DNA from: CAYTBN01 sp964436045
Lineage (GTDB): Bacteria > Myxococcota_A > UBA796 > UBA9615 > CAYRNR01
DNA length: 64,000 nucleotides
Reading direction: 5' to 3'
Assembly (NCBI GenBank): GCA_964436045.1
Contig: CAYTBN010000033.1
Span: 1 to 64,000 of the forward strand
Shown here: positions 35,839 through 46,711 of the stretch, one piece after another
How positions within the stretch are numbered: the stretch's first letter is position 1
How the letters are laid out: each line of letters starts with the position of its first letter
The notes under the pieces: model-generated
What the model was told of the DNA's origin: nothing
The model's input: the letters and a program-made list of their open reading frames with translations, nothing else
The model's database searches: none
Position numbers and translations under genes: made by a program

Positions 35839-37071
35839 ATGCGGCGGATGGGATTTGCGCGGGGCGTCTGGATTGCCCTGGCGGCGGGGTGCTTGCTGAC
35901 GGGATGCCCCGGTGACGACGACGATGTGGCCGACGACGACGCCGTTGATGACGACGACGCCACGGGGGACGACGACGCCACCGACGATGATGACGACGAC
36001 GCCACGGCCGACGATGACGACGACGCCACGGGCGACGACGATGCCACGGGTGATGACGACGCCACCGGGGACGATGACGCCACCGGGGACGACGACACCG
36101 TCGGTTCGTTCGGCGATCTGGTGGGCACTGCGCCCGGCGTCCAGTACGGCGAGGACATCGCGCTGGTGGGGGACTACGCTTACATCGCCGACAAGATCGA
36201 GGGGGTCAAGGTCTTCAACTGCGCCCAGGTCGCTGGCCCCTTCCAGGTGGCCCACCTCACCGATTTCGACGAGGCCTGGGACCTGGTGGCTGACGGCGAT
36301 ACGGTCTACGTCGCCGACAAGCAGTTCGGCCTGCGGGTCATCGACGCCAGTCAGCCCGGCAGCCCGGTGATGGCCGGCGACGAACCGACGTCGGACGGAT
36401 ACTACGTCTCCGGGATCGCCGTGGATGGCGACACCGTCTACCTGGGGGGTGGCTCGGGCAACGAGGGGCGCCTGACGGTGATCGACGTATCGGGCACTCC
36501 CACCACCATTGGCGACTACACCCTGGGCACCGAGGCATTCCTGTCGATGGCGGTCGACGGCGGGTATCTCGTGACCGGTGGCGGCCATGGCACGTTGCAG
36601 ATCTGGGACACGTCCACCCTGGGGGACGGCGCGTTCCCGGTGGGCCAGCTCTACAACGCCGGCCAGCCCAACTTCGAGCCCTGGGGCCTGGGAGTGACCG
36701 TGCACGACAGCGTCGTCTACTACGCGGACTGGGGCGCGGGCCTGATCGTCGTGGACATCACCTTGCCGAACGTGCCGGTCGAGGCGTCGGTGATCTTCAA
36801 TACTTACTCTTTTTACGATACGGCCGTGGCGGAGCAGCTCACCGTCATGGGGACCACCTATTCGGTGGTGGCGGTGGCGGCCAACTCGTCCAACGGGGTG
36901 CTGCTGATCGATGCCAGCGATCCCTACGCCGCAACGCCCATCGGCTCGCCGATCGATGTGGACGTGAACTGGGACGCGACCTTGCACGGAGTGTCGGTTC
37001 GCGGTCCCTACGCCTACCTGGCGGATAACGGAGGAGATCACCTGTTCAAGATCGCCCGGATCGCCGACTGA
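35839..37071 (+). CDS. Lipoprotein with LVIVD/beta-propeller repeats and Asp-rich tether
   Basis: 410 residues from ATG 35839 (GGGGAGAG upstream). Lipobox LLTGC puts the cysteine at residue 23, followed by ~60 residues of DDDATGDDD repeats. The rest is a series of LVIVD-type blades (VFNCAQVAGPFQVAHLTDF, LRVIDASQPGSPVMAG, LTVIDVSGTPTTIGDY, LIVVDITLPNVPVEASV, VLLIDASDPYAATPI), predicting a surface beta-propeller for ligand or protein binding. No catalytic residues evident. Confidence 0.88.
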   Translation: MRRMGFARGVWIALAAGCLLTGCPGDDDDVADDDAVDDDDATGDDDATDDDDDDATADDDDDATGDDDATGDDDATGDDDATGDDDTVGSFGDLVGTAPGVQYGEDIALVGDYAYIADKIEGVKVFNCAQVAGPFQVAHLTDFDEAWDLVADGDTVYVADKQFGLRVIDASQPGSPVMAGDEPTSDGYYVSGIAVDGDTVYLGGGSGNEGRLTVIDVSGTPTTIGDYTLGTEAFLSMAVDGGYLVTGGGHGTLQIWDTSTLGDGAFPVGQLYNAGQPNFEPWGLGVTVHDSVVYYADWGAGLIVVDITLPNVPVEASVIFNTYSFYDTAVAEQLTVMGTTYSVVAVAANSSNGVLLIDASDPYAATPIGSPIDVDVNWDATLHGVSVRGPYAYLADNGGDHLFKIARIAD

Positions 37072-37092
37072 GCGAACGGGCGGTACCCTGGA

Positions 37093-38727
37093 ATGGAGGG
37101 AACGCGAGCCCCGATGCCTGCTGCCTGGATCCCGCGATTTGTCGCCGTCCTGCTGGTGCTCTCACCAGCGATGGCGGCCCGCGCGCGCCTGGCGGTGGTC
37201 GTGCCCGAGGACGATCGGGGGACCACCCTGGAGTACCGTGGAGATCTGCCCCCCGACCCGGAGGGCGCGGTCACCTTCGGCTGGTCCTATGTCGCCGATC
37301 TGGCGCCGCTCGTCGTGGTGGGGGCGCGGCTGAGCGACGAGTGTGAATCCCGCCATTCGCCGGTCATCGATGACGCCGTCGACGAGGCTCTGCGATTGAT
37401 GACCGGGCTGGAGGCCGATAAGGCGGTCCGGCTGCTGGACCGGCTCGTGGACGACGTACCCTGTCTGGATCACCCCGCAACATCGGCCGAACTCGCCGAC
37501 ATCTTCTACTACCGATCGGCCGCGCTCGCGTTCCTGGGCGAGGACAAGCCCGCGCGGGCGTCGATGCGGCGGGCGGTGGCCATCGAGCCCGCGCTGGAGG
37601 CGGACGAGAACCTGCCGCCGACCATCAACCAGATGCTGGTCGACGCGCGCTCCGCGCGCCCCGATCTGGTCAACGTTCGGCTGCGCTTTGGCGACGACGT
37701 CGAGGTGCGGCTGGACGGCCGTGAGGGGGCCCGCGAGCTGGCCCGCGACGGCCTGGGCCTGCTGCAGTGGCGGGTGGACGGGCGATGGTCCACGGCGCGG
37801 TTGCGTGACCTGGAGGACACGGTCGTGGTCGCCACCCCGGCCGGCGTCCGCGAACGGTTGCAGTACCCGGACGACCTCCTGCAGCTGCGGCTGGCATCGG
37901 CCCTGGGTGACGCCCTGGCGGGTCCGCTGCACATCGACCGCGCCGTGTTCTGGGACGGCCGCGACGGCGCCATGCTGTGGGACCCCGCGGCCGACGAGAC
38001 CCGCTGGCTGGGTCGGTACTCGACCCGGGGCAGGCGTGGGGATGGGCGGGGGCGACCGCTGCTGGACGACGACGGTGACCGGACCCCGGCCACGGCGGAT
38101 CGCAAGGACGATCCGCCGCGCTCGACGGGCCTCCCCGATCTGGACGACCCCGAGGACGATGAGTTCCCGGATGATTTCGAGGACCCGTTCCTGCCGGACC
38201 TGGACGATCCCCCCCGGGACGACCCTCCCCGGGATGACGGGCGCCGGGACGACCACGGGCGCCGGAACGACGGTGGGCGCGCGAAAACCCCCAAAGGCCC
38301 CCGCGACGACCGGCTGCGGTTCACCGTCGGTGGCGGCTTCATGTACCTCAACCCTCGCCCCCACGCCCTGGTGGTCACCGACACCGGAATCCTGATCTAC
38401 GGGCGGCTGTCGCTGGCCCTGCGGGTGGACGTGGGTTTCCCCTTCGCGGGCTACCAGCGTGTCACTCCGTTGCCCTTGTTCGGCACGGGGTTTCGTCTGC
38501 GGCTGGGTCCCCGCCAGAGCCCGGTCAGCCCCTGGCTCGGGCTGAGCTTCCGCGGGGCGCTGGAGAACCAGAATGGCCTCCTGATGGGGTTGCTGGGAGC
38601 GTCCGCGGAGGTCGGTGTCGACTTCATCCCGGCCCGGCACTTCATCATCCGGTTCGCTGTAGACGGCGGATTCCTGGAGCAGCGGGGCCAGGTTCATGCG
38701 AAGATTGCCGTCGGTTTCGGCGTTTGA
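37093..38727 (+). CDS. Envelope protein with TPR-like region and outer-membrane barrel
   Basis: 544 residues from ATG 37093; an ATG at 37114 with GGAGGG 13 bases upstream is an alternative start. Signal peptide (RFVAVLLVLSPAMAARA). Residues ~100-180 look TPR-like (ALAFLGEDKPARASMRRAVAIEP), followed by a beta region (VEVRLDGREG). A long Asp/Pro/Arg-rich disordered stretch (DDPPRDDGRRDDHGRRN) leads to a C-terminal ~150-residue barrel ending in KIAVGFGV. It is a paralogue of the gene at 12347-13837. Function unknown; a surface channel or adaptor is plausible. Confidence 0.75.
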   Translation: MEGTRAPMPAAWIPRFVAVLLVLSPAMAARARLAVVVPEDDRGTTLEYRGDLPPDPEGAVTFGWSYVADLAPLVVVGARLSDECESRHSPVIDDAVDEALRLMTGLEADKAVRLLDRLVDDVPCLDHPATSAELADIFYYRSAALAFLGEDKPARASMRRAVAIEPALEADENLPPTINQMLVDARSARPDLVNVRLRFGDDVEVRLDGREGARELARDGLGLLQWRVDGRWSTARLRDLEDTVVVATPAGVRERLQYPDDLLQLRLASALGDALAGPLHIDRAVFWDGRDGAMLWDPAADETRWLGRYSTRGRRGDGRGRPLLDDDGDRTPATADRKDDPPRSTGLPDLDDPEDDEFPDDFEDPFLPDLDDPPRDDPPRDDGRRDDHGRRNDGGRAKTPKGPRDDRLRFTVGGGFMYLNPRPHALVVTDTGILIYGRLSLALRVDVGFPFAGYQRVTPLPLFGTGFRLRLGPRQSPVSPWLGLSFRGALENQNGLLMGLLGASAEVGVDFIPARHFIIRFAVDGGFLEQRGQVHAKIAVGFGV

Positions 38728-38729
38728 GC

Positions 38730-38752
38730 CGGTCCGGGTGATGGCCGGACCG
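38730..38752 (+). terminator. Hairpin between barrel and kinase genes
   Basis: CGGTCCGG (38730-38737) pairs with CCGGACCG (38745-38752), 8 bp perfect with a 7-nt loop, starting two bases after the barrel gene's stop. No T tract. It lies 28 bases before the kinase start codon, so it may terminate or attenuate read-through. Confidence 0.45.
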
Positions 38753-38780
38753 CGACCTACACGCCGGTTCGCCGCGGGCG

Positions 38781-40895
<2,115 letters not shown>

Positions 40896-40904
40896 GAGTC
40901 TTTC

Positions 40905-41753
40905 GTGCATAGAGGTTCGAAGCTGGCCCGCCTCGGGATCTGGCTGGTCGTGGCGGCGATGCTGGGCTGCCCAGCCGGCGACGACGACGACGCGTCGGGC
41001 GACGACGACGTGTCGGACGACGACGCCACAGGGGACGACGACACGACGGGTGACGACGACACCACCGGGGATGACGACAGCACGGGGGCCGACGACAACA
41101 CGGGCGACGACGACGACGCCACGGGTGACGACGACGACACCGACGTGCCCCTGGACGGCTTTGGCGAGATCAGCGGCGACTGCGGAGTGCTCGACGATTC
41201 CGAGTGGGACGCGGCCGATCCCTTCCTGTTCCGCAACGCCATCGACTTCGGCGGCCTGGAGTTCGACGAGGGCCTGCTGACTGCGGATGGGTATCTGATC
41301 TGGGAGGCGGGCAACCTCAATCCCGGTTCGCTGCACTCGGAGATCTTCGCCTTCGAGGTGCTGGGCCGTTGTGAGCTGGCCGCCCTGCTGGAGACCGAGG
41401 ACACCGTCGAGTACCTGGACCCGGGTGGCAAGAAGACCGACGTGCTCACGGAGATCGACGCCCGCAAGGTCGGCGTCAGCGTCACCCGCGCCTTCCACTG
41501 GCCCCCGGAAGATCCCTACACCCTCGACGAGGCCGTCGACCTGCTCACCGACAAGCTCGGTGACATTCCCGTGGCCGCGGCCAACGCCGCCCCCGTCGAC
41601 GCCTGGGAGCGGTCGATCCTGAGCGTGGTCGCGTACGACAGCCAGTACGCCGACGAGATCGAGACCGCCTGGTCCCTGCTCGACCCGTCGATCACCCTGG
41701 ACACGATCGTGGTGCTGACGGTGACGGACGGGGAGGACGAGTTCATCTACTGA
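40905..41753 (+). CDS. Lipoprotein with Asp-rich tether, unknown domain
   Basis: 282 residues; GTG 40905 with AGGAG six bases upstream. Signal ends in MLGC (Cys22), followed directly by PAGDDDDASGDDD and ~55 residues of TGDDD repeats. The ~190-residue C-terminal domain (from GFGEISGDCGVLDD) is mixed alpha/beta with a helical EAVDLLTDKLG segment. I do not recognise it. Stop codon overlaps the convergent ABC permease by 7 bp. Confidence 0.78.
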   Translation: MHRGSKLARLGIWLVVAAMLGCPAGDDDDASGDDDVSDDDATGDDDTTGDDDTTGDDDSTGADDNTGDDDDATGDDDDTDVPLDGFGEISGDCGVLDDSEWDAADPFLFRNAIDFGGLEFDEGLLTADGYLIWEAGNLNPGSLHSEIFAFEVLGRCELAALLETEDTVEYLDPGGKKTDVLTEIDARKVGVSVTRAFHWPPEDPYTLDEAVDLLTDKLGDIPVAAANAAPVDAWERSILSVVAYDSQYADEIETAWSLLDPSITLDTIVVLTVTDGEDEFIY

Positions 41754-42811
41754 GCGTGGGCGGGCTGAAGTAGCAGGAGCAGCGCTGGACCGCCACCCAC
41801 CAGCGCCAGGCCGAACAGGCCGAGTTCGGCGATGACCGGTGAGTCGCCGATGGTGGCGACGGGGAGCATCACCAGGGCCAGGGGTGCCACCGCCAGCGCG
41901 ACCAGCGCGCGGGCCTGGGCGCCCACCGCGGCGCAGGTCAGGTAGCCGGCCAGGCAAGGGATCAGCCCGGCCATCGACAGAAGGATCCGGTTGGGCTGCG
42001 CGACACCCTCGACCACCAGCGAAGAGGTCATCGACGCACCGAGTACCACCAGCCACAGCACGGTCCCGCTGACCACGCCGTGCAGGAACAGGCCTCGCAC
42101 CACGGCCCGGGGCCGCACGGGCAGGGTGGACCACGCCCGGCCGAAGCCTCCCTCGGTTGGACCGAGCAGGCGCCCGGCGCCCGCCGTGCTCAGGCTCAGG
42201 CCGACGGGGAACAGGGTCGTGACCGCCAGCGCCATGAACAGCAGCGGCTGGACCCAGTCCAGGATGTCCGCGGTCGCCAGGCCCGCGGTGATCAGCGCCA
42301 GGACACCAACCTCGACCAGGGCCACCGGTCCGGCGACGAGGGCCGCGAGCCGCAGCGGGCGCAGCCACTGGTCCCGTCCCAGCGCTTGCGGCCCGGGGCG
42401 CGCTGCCCGGGAGAATTGCCCGCCGACGAAGACCGATGGCCAGGCAAATCCGCTCTCTCGCCGGGGTCTCCCCGCCAGGGCCAGCGCCACCACCGCCTCG
42501 GCCACACAACGTGCCCGCCAGCTCACCGGCAGGTTCGGCATCGCCTCGACCCACAGCCCAAAGCCGCTGGCGGCGCCGGTGACCCGCCCGGCCACCACCC
42601 CGCGCATCCACAGGGCGGCGAGATACGAGAACAGAATCGGGGCGACCTGATCGCTCAGCGACGTCAGCGGCCCGTTCATCTGCTCGGCGGAGCGGGTCCA
42701 CAGGCAGGTGATCGCCCCGGTGAACAGGACCACCACCAGCGCGCTGGGCGTGGTCAACGTGGCCCGGGCCCGGATCAGGCCGTGGCGTACCGTGGCTCCC
42801 AGGGCGCTCAA
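41747..42811 (-). CDS. ABC-2 type permease subunit of GntR-linked exporter
   Basis: 354 residues with about eight hydrophobic segments. The TTG start (42811) overlaps the upstream ATPase stop (TTGA). The sequence has the ABC-2 character but no family-level motif I can name. Part of a three-gene operon: GntR regulator, ATPase, permease. YtrA-type GntR regulators typically control ABC transporters of antimicrobials or cell-wall stress, which suggests a related role here. Confidence 0.75.
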   Translation of the reverse strand: MSALGATVRHGLIRARATLTTPSALVVVLFTGAITCLWTRSAEQMNGPLTSLSDQVAPILFSYLAALWMRGVVAGRVTGAASGFGLWVEAMPNLPVSWRARCVAEAVVALALAGRPRRESGFAWPSVFVGGQFSRAARPGPQALGRDQWLRPLRLAALVAGPVALVEVGVLALITAGLATADILDWVQPLLFMALAVTTLFPVGLSLSTAGAGRLLGPTEGGFGRAWSTLPVRPRAVVRGLFLHGVVSGTVLWLVVLGASMTSSLVVEGVAQPNRILLSMAGLIPCLAGYLTCAAVGAQARALVALAVAPLALVMLPVATIGDSPVIAELGLFGLALVGGGPALLLLLQPAHAQ

Positions 42812-43517
42812 CCTGCCGCTCCCCAGGAGACCATCGCCTCTTCCAGGGTGCGGTCATCGCCCACCAGGTCCGCGGTGGGCCCTGCTGGATCACCTGGCCG
42901 GCATCCAGTACCAGGAGGCGGTCGTCGATGCGCTCCACGTCCTGCAGCTGGTGGGAGCTGACGATCACGGTGCGTTGCGGATCCCGGACCACGTCGAGCA
43001 CGCTGCGCAGCAGCGAACGCCGGCCCGCCAGGTCCAGCCCGGTCGCTGGCTCGTCGAGGACCAGCACCCGGGGCCGGAAGGCCATCGCCAGCACCAGCCG
43101 GATGCGGGTCCCCTGACCCTTGGACAGCTGGGCCACCTTGGTCCTGGGATCCAGCCCGAATCGCTCCAGCAGCTCCCCGGCAAGCGTGGCGTCCCAGCTC
43201 GGGTAGTAGCCCGAGATCATGCGCAGCAGGGGACCGATTCGCATGGAGAACAGCGGCATGTCATCGGTCATGAAGCCGAGCTGCGAGCGGACGATCTCCG
43301 GATGGACCCACGGGTCGTGACCCAGGACGCCGACCCGGCCGCCGTCGGTGGCCCGCATCCCCGCCAGCGCCTCCAGCAAGGTGGTCTTGCCCGCACCATT
43401 GGGCCCCACGAGCCCGATCACCTGACCTGGCGCGACGCGCCACTCCGGGATTCGCAGGCTGAACTCCCCCCGCCTGATCTCCAGTCCCTGCACCGCAATC
43501 AAGTCACTGTTCGTCAC
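42808..43517 (-). pseudogene. ABC ATP-binding protein, frameshifted at C-terminus
   Basis: GTG 43517 overlaps the regulator's stop. Walker A GPNGAGKTT, signature LSKGQGTRI, Walker B VLVLDEPATGLD and H-loop SSHQLQDVE are intact for about 210 residues. After VIQQGP the frame runs on into non-coding sequence. One extra C at the GGGCCC tract near 42877-42882 restores TADLVGDDRTLEEAMVSWGAAG and a TGA at 42808, coupled to the permease start. All catalytic motifs are upstream of the break. Probably a single-base assembly error, since the corrected end fits the operon exactly. Confidence 0.8.
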
Positions 43518-43918
43518 TGTTCGTCATCGTTGCCTCCCGTCCCCCGTAGCACCCGGTCCACGTGGTCGCGAATGCCGTCGTCATTCAGCCCCAGCTGGCG
43601 GGCCCGGCTGACCGCACCAGCCAGCAGCTCCCGCGCGTCGTCCCGGGCGTCGCGCCTCGCCGCCGCGTCGTCCAGCTCCGCCACGAAGGTCCCCTGACCC
43701 TGGCGCCGGACGATCAGCCCGGCCGTCTCCAGGTCGGCATAGGCCCGGCGGATCGTGATCAGCGACACCAGCAGCTGCCCCGCCAGCTCCCTCACCGATG
43801 GCAGCCGCGCCCCCGCGACCAGCTGCCCCGAGCGGACCAGCAGGGTCACCTGATCGACGATCTGCCGGTAGCGGGGAACCCCCGAGGCGTCGCTGAGCTG
43901 TAGATCCAACCGGTCCAC
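43514..43918 (-). CDS. GntR-family regulator, YtrA type
   Basis: 134 residues. The GTG at 43918 (AGAGGTGG before it) is better than the ATG inside the operator at 43948. N-terminal winged helix-turn-helix: PRYRQIVDQVTLLVRSG, RLPSVRELAGQLLVSLITIRRAYADLE, GLIVRRQGQGTFVAE. The short C-terminal helix is the hallmark of the YtrA subfamily, which lacks a large ligand domain. First gene of the ABC operon. A perfect palindrome lies just upstream, so autoregulation is likely. Confidence 0.9.
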   Translation of the reverse strand: MDRLDLQLSDASGVPRYRQIVDQVTLLVRSGQLVAGARLPSVRELAGQLLVSLITIRRAYADLETAGLIVRRQGQGTFVAELDDAAARRDARDDARELLAGAVSRARQLGLNDDGIRDHVDRVLRGTGGNDDEQ

Positions 43919-43933
43919 GTTCCACCTCTTAAC

Positions 43934-43953
43934 TGTGTATAACCGCATACACA
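43934..43953. promoter_or_regulatory. Palindromic operator of GntR/ABC operon
   Basis: TGTGTAT-AACCGC-ATACACA is a perfect inverted repeat with 7-bp arms and a 6-bp spacer, 16 bases upstream of the regulator's GTG. The TATAC/GTATA-like halves resemble YtrA-type sites. A T9 tract lies at about 43974-43982. Binding by the neighbouring GntR protein is inferred. Confidence 0.6.
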
Positions 43954-44065
43954 CCGGCCCACTGTGATCAATCCTTTTTTTTTCGGTGTCCCCCGGACAC
44001 CGTCCGCCCCCGCAGGGGCCCGGCGGGGAGTGCTACACTGCTCCCCCTTCGACGGGAGCCGACCG

Positions 44066-44947
44066 ATGACCGACGTGCTGGGCGAACTGCTGGAGCTGCT
44101 GGAACTCGAGACCATCGAGGAGAACATCTTCCGGGGCCAGAGCCAGGATCTGGGGTTCGGCAACGTGTTCGGTGGCCAGGTGCTGGGTCAGGCGCTGTCG
44201 GCTGCCAGTCAGACGGTGCCCGACGACCGCAACTGCCACAGCCTGCACGCCTACTTCCTGCGGCCCGGGGATCCGCGGCGGCCGATCGTGTACCAGGTGG
44301 ATCCGATCCGCGACGGGCGCAGCTTCACGACGCGGCGCGTCGTGGCGATCCAGAAGGGGAGGGCGATCTTCTCGCTGTCCGCGTCTTTCCAGCTGCGCGA
44401 GGACGGCTACGAGCACCAGGCGGAGATGCCGGCGGTCCGGCCTCCGGATGGTCTGCTGTCGGACCTGGACCTCGCCCGGCGGGTGGCGGACCGGATCCCC
44501 GAGCCGATGCGCACCAAGATGATCTGCGACAAGCCCATCGAGCTGCGGCCCATCGATCCCGTGGATCCCTTCGCGCCCGTGGCCCAGGAGCCGGTCCAGC
44601 ACGCCTGGCTGCGGGCGGTCGGCGAGCTACCCGACGATCCGGCGGTCCACCAGTACCTGCTGGCCTACGCCTCGGACTTCCGGCTGGTGACGACGTCGAT
44701 GCATCCCCACGCCACCACCTACTGGGACCCCCACATGCAGGTGGCCAGCCTGGATCACTCGATGTGGTTCCACCGGGACTTCCGGATGGACGAATGGCTA
44801 CTCCACGCGATGGAGAGCCCGGCCGCGTCCCACGCCCGCGGCATCGCCCGGGGGCTGATCTACCGGGCGGACGGTACCCTGGTGGCGTCGGTGGCCCAGG
44901 AGGGGCTGATCCGCCGCCGGAGCACTACCAGGACAGGGGGACCGTGA
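44066..44947 (+). CDS. tesB: Acyl-CoA thioesterase II
   Basis: 293 residues, the usual TesB length; ATG 44066 with GGGAG. Double-hotdog fold: GQSQDLGFGNVFGGQVLGQAL in the first half, with HSLHAYFLRPGD and a RRVVAIQKGR strand; the second half contains YASDFRLVTTSMHPH and SLDHSMWFHRDFRMDEWLL. TesB hydrolyses medium- and long-chain acyl-CoA to free fatty acids in the cytosol. The family catalytic residues (Asp in DHSMW, Gln and Thr/Ser) are visible. It overlaps the convergent amylase by 23 bp. Confidence 0.94.
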   Translation: MTDVLGELLELLELETIEENIFRGQSQDLGFGNVFGGQVLGQALSAASQTVPDDRNCHSLHAYFLRPGDPRRPIVYQVDPIRDGRSFTTRRVVAIQKGRAIFSLSASFQLREDGYEHQAEMPAVRPPDGLLSDLDLARRVADRIPEPMRTKMICDKPIELRPIDPVDPFAPVAQEPVQHAWLRAVGELPDDPAVHQYLLAYASDFRLVTTSMHPHATTYWDPHMQVASLDHSMWFHRDFRMDEWLLHAMESPAASHARGIARGLIYRADGTLVASVAQEGLIRRRSTTRTGGP

Positions 44948-46658
44948 CCGGCTCGTCGCCGGACTCCACCAGCAGATAGTGGTTTTCGCCCGGCTGCCAC
45001 TCGACAGCTCCGTCGTCGCCGATCGCCACCAGCTTGAACTCCAGGACGTCGCCCACCGGGGCGGAGAACTCCAGGACATGGCTCTCGTCGGTGGTCGCGA
45101 GGGGTCCGACGGCCTGGGCTGGATCCCAGTTGCCGAGCCCGGGACCGCCACCGGCCAGTCGCAGCGAGCCAGCGGGGAGGTCCGGGCTCGCCGGGACCAC
45201 CACCCGGATCGCCCTGGCGCCACCGGCCGCCGCGGTCAGCTCGGCGTATGCACCCGCCTCCTCCGGGGTCAGCAGGTAGATCTCGGTGGCCCCCGGGGGA
45301 ATCGTCAGGACCGGGATATTCCAGGGAAGTGCGGTGTTGCCGTCGATCATCGAGGCGTCGTCGTACAGCTCGTCCGGGACCGTCCAGCGGGCGGGCAGCT
45401 CCCCCCGGTTGACCGCGATCAGGGCGGCCTCGTCGGGGTGGATCCGGCCAATCACCAGCAGGTCGCCCTCGAGGACGAGCACCCGGGTGGCGCCGCTGTG
45501 GAGCGCCGCATGCCCCCGCCGCAGCTCCAGCAGCCGCGGGATCAGCATCCGATAGGGATGACGGGGCTCGAAGGACATGTCCGCGCGGTTGGCCGGCTCC
45601 TCCGCCCCCTCGAGCCCCGACTCGGTGCCGTAGGTGATCGACGGGATCCCGCGGCTGGTCAGCAGGAAGGTCAACGCCTGGCGGACGCTGTCCCTGTCGG
45701 GGCAGGCCGACGCCAGCCGCGGTCGGTCGTGGTTGTCCAGGAAGGGCACCAGGGCGCCGGGGTCGTCGTATTCACGGTCGGCCGACAGGGTGGCCGCCAG
45801 CCGACCCACGGGCCGGCCGGCGCAATACACGTCCTGCATCGCGTAGTGCAGGGGGAAGTCGAACATCGACGACACCCCGGTGGCGCGGAAGCTGCGTGCC
45901 AGCCCGAGCGCGTCTCCCTGGAAGTCCTCGCCCAGCAGCTGGAAATCCGGCCCGCTATGGGCGTGGAGGTCGGTCGCCAGCCGTCGCAGGAACCCGGGGC
46001 GCATGTGCCGCACGGCATCGATGCGGAAGCCGTCGGGCTGGACCGCGTCGATCCAGCGCAGGGAGGTGGCCAGCAGGTGCTGGTAGAGGTCGGCGTTCTC
46101 CTGGTTCAGGTCGGGCAGGCCGTGGACCCGGCAGTCGGTGACCTGCACCGGATCCTCCCAGTCCTCGATGTCGCAGACCGGGTGGAACCAGTGCGGTTTC
46201 TGCTCGATGAGCGGTGAGTCCATGGCCACGTGGTTGAACACCACGTCGAGGATCAGCCGCATGCCGCGAGCGTGCAGGGCGTCGGACAGCTCCCGAAGGT
46301 CGGCCTCGGTGCCGAAGCGGGGATCGACCTTCCCGTGGTCCTCGATCCAGTACCCGTGGAACGCCCCCCACTCGAAGAACTTGTCGTCCCTGCAGTCCCA
46401 GACCGGCGACAGCCAGACGGTCTTGACCCCCAGCTCCTCGATCTCGTCCAGGTGCTCGATCACGCCGCGGATGTCGCCGCCGTGCCAGGCCTGGGGATCG
46501 GCGGGATCCACAGCGCTGTCGTTGGCCGGATCGCCGTTGGCGAACCGATCCACGAGGACAAAGTAGATGGCGTCGTCAGGCGGCGGGGGAGGGGGCTGCC
46601 ACGCTCCTGCTGCTGGGCAGATGAACAGCATGGAGAGCAGGGTGGTGAGGTGGCGCAC
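44925..46658 (-). CDS. Secreted GH13 alpha-amylase with C-terminal CBM20-like module
   Basis: 577 residues, GTG 46658. Signal peptide (LLSMLFICPAAGA). GH13 regions: VFNHVA, nucleophile Asp in GFRIDAVRH, acid/base Glu in LLGEDFQ, and FLDNHDRPR with the transition-state Asp. N-terminal LVDRFANGDPAND fits extracellular maltogenic or cyclodextrin-processing subfamilies. Residues from about 485 onward (LRLAGGGPGLGNWDP) look like a CBM20 starch-binding module. The catalytic triad is complete. Likely a secreted starch or maltodextrin degrader. Confidence 0.9.
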   Translation of the reverse strand: MRHLTTLLSMLFICPAAGAWQPPPPPPDDAIYFVLVDRFANGDPANDSAVDPADPQAWHGGDIRGVIEHLDEIEELGVKTVWLSPVWDCRDDKFFEWGAFHGYWIEDHGKVDPRFGTEADLRELSDALHARGMRLILDVVFNHVAMDSPLIEQKPHWFHPVCDIEDWEDPVQVTDCRVHGLPDLNQENADLYQHLLATSLRWIDAVQPDGFRIDAVRHMRPGFLRRLATDLHAHSGPDFQLLGEDFQGDALGLARSFRATGVSSMFDFPLHYAMQDVYCAGRPVGRLAATLSADREYDDPGALVPFLDNHDRPRLASACPDRDSVRQALTFLLTSRGIPSITYGTESGLEGAEEPANRADMSFEPRHPYRMLIPRLLELRRGHAALHSGATRVLVLEGDLLVIGRIHPDEAALIAVNRGELPARWTVPDELYDDASMIDGNTALPWNIPVLTIPPGATEIYLLTPEEAGAYAELTAAAGGARAIRVVVPASPDLPAGSLRLAGGGPGLGNWDPAQAVGPLATTDESHVLEFSAPVGDVLEFKLVAIGDDGAVEWQPGENHYLLVESGDEPVTVPLSW

Positions 46659-46711
46659 GGCGACGTCCAGAGTGCCGATACAATAACACCGAGCACCCCG
46701 TCGGGAGGGCG

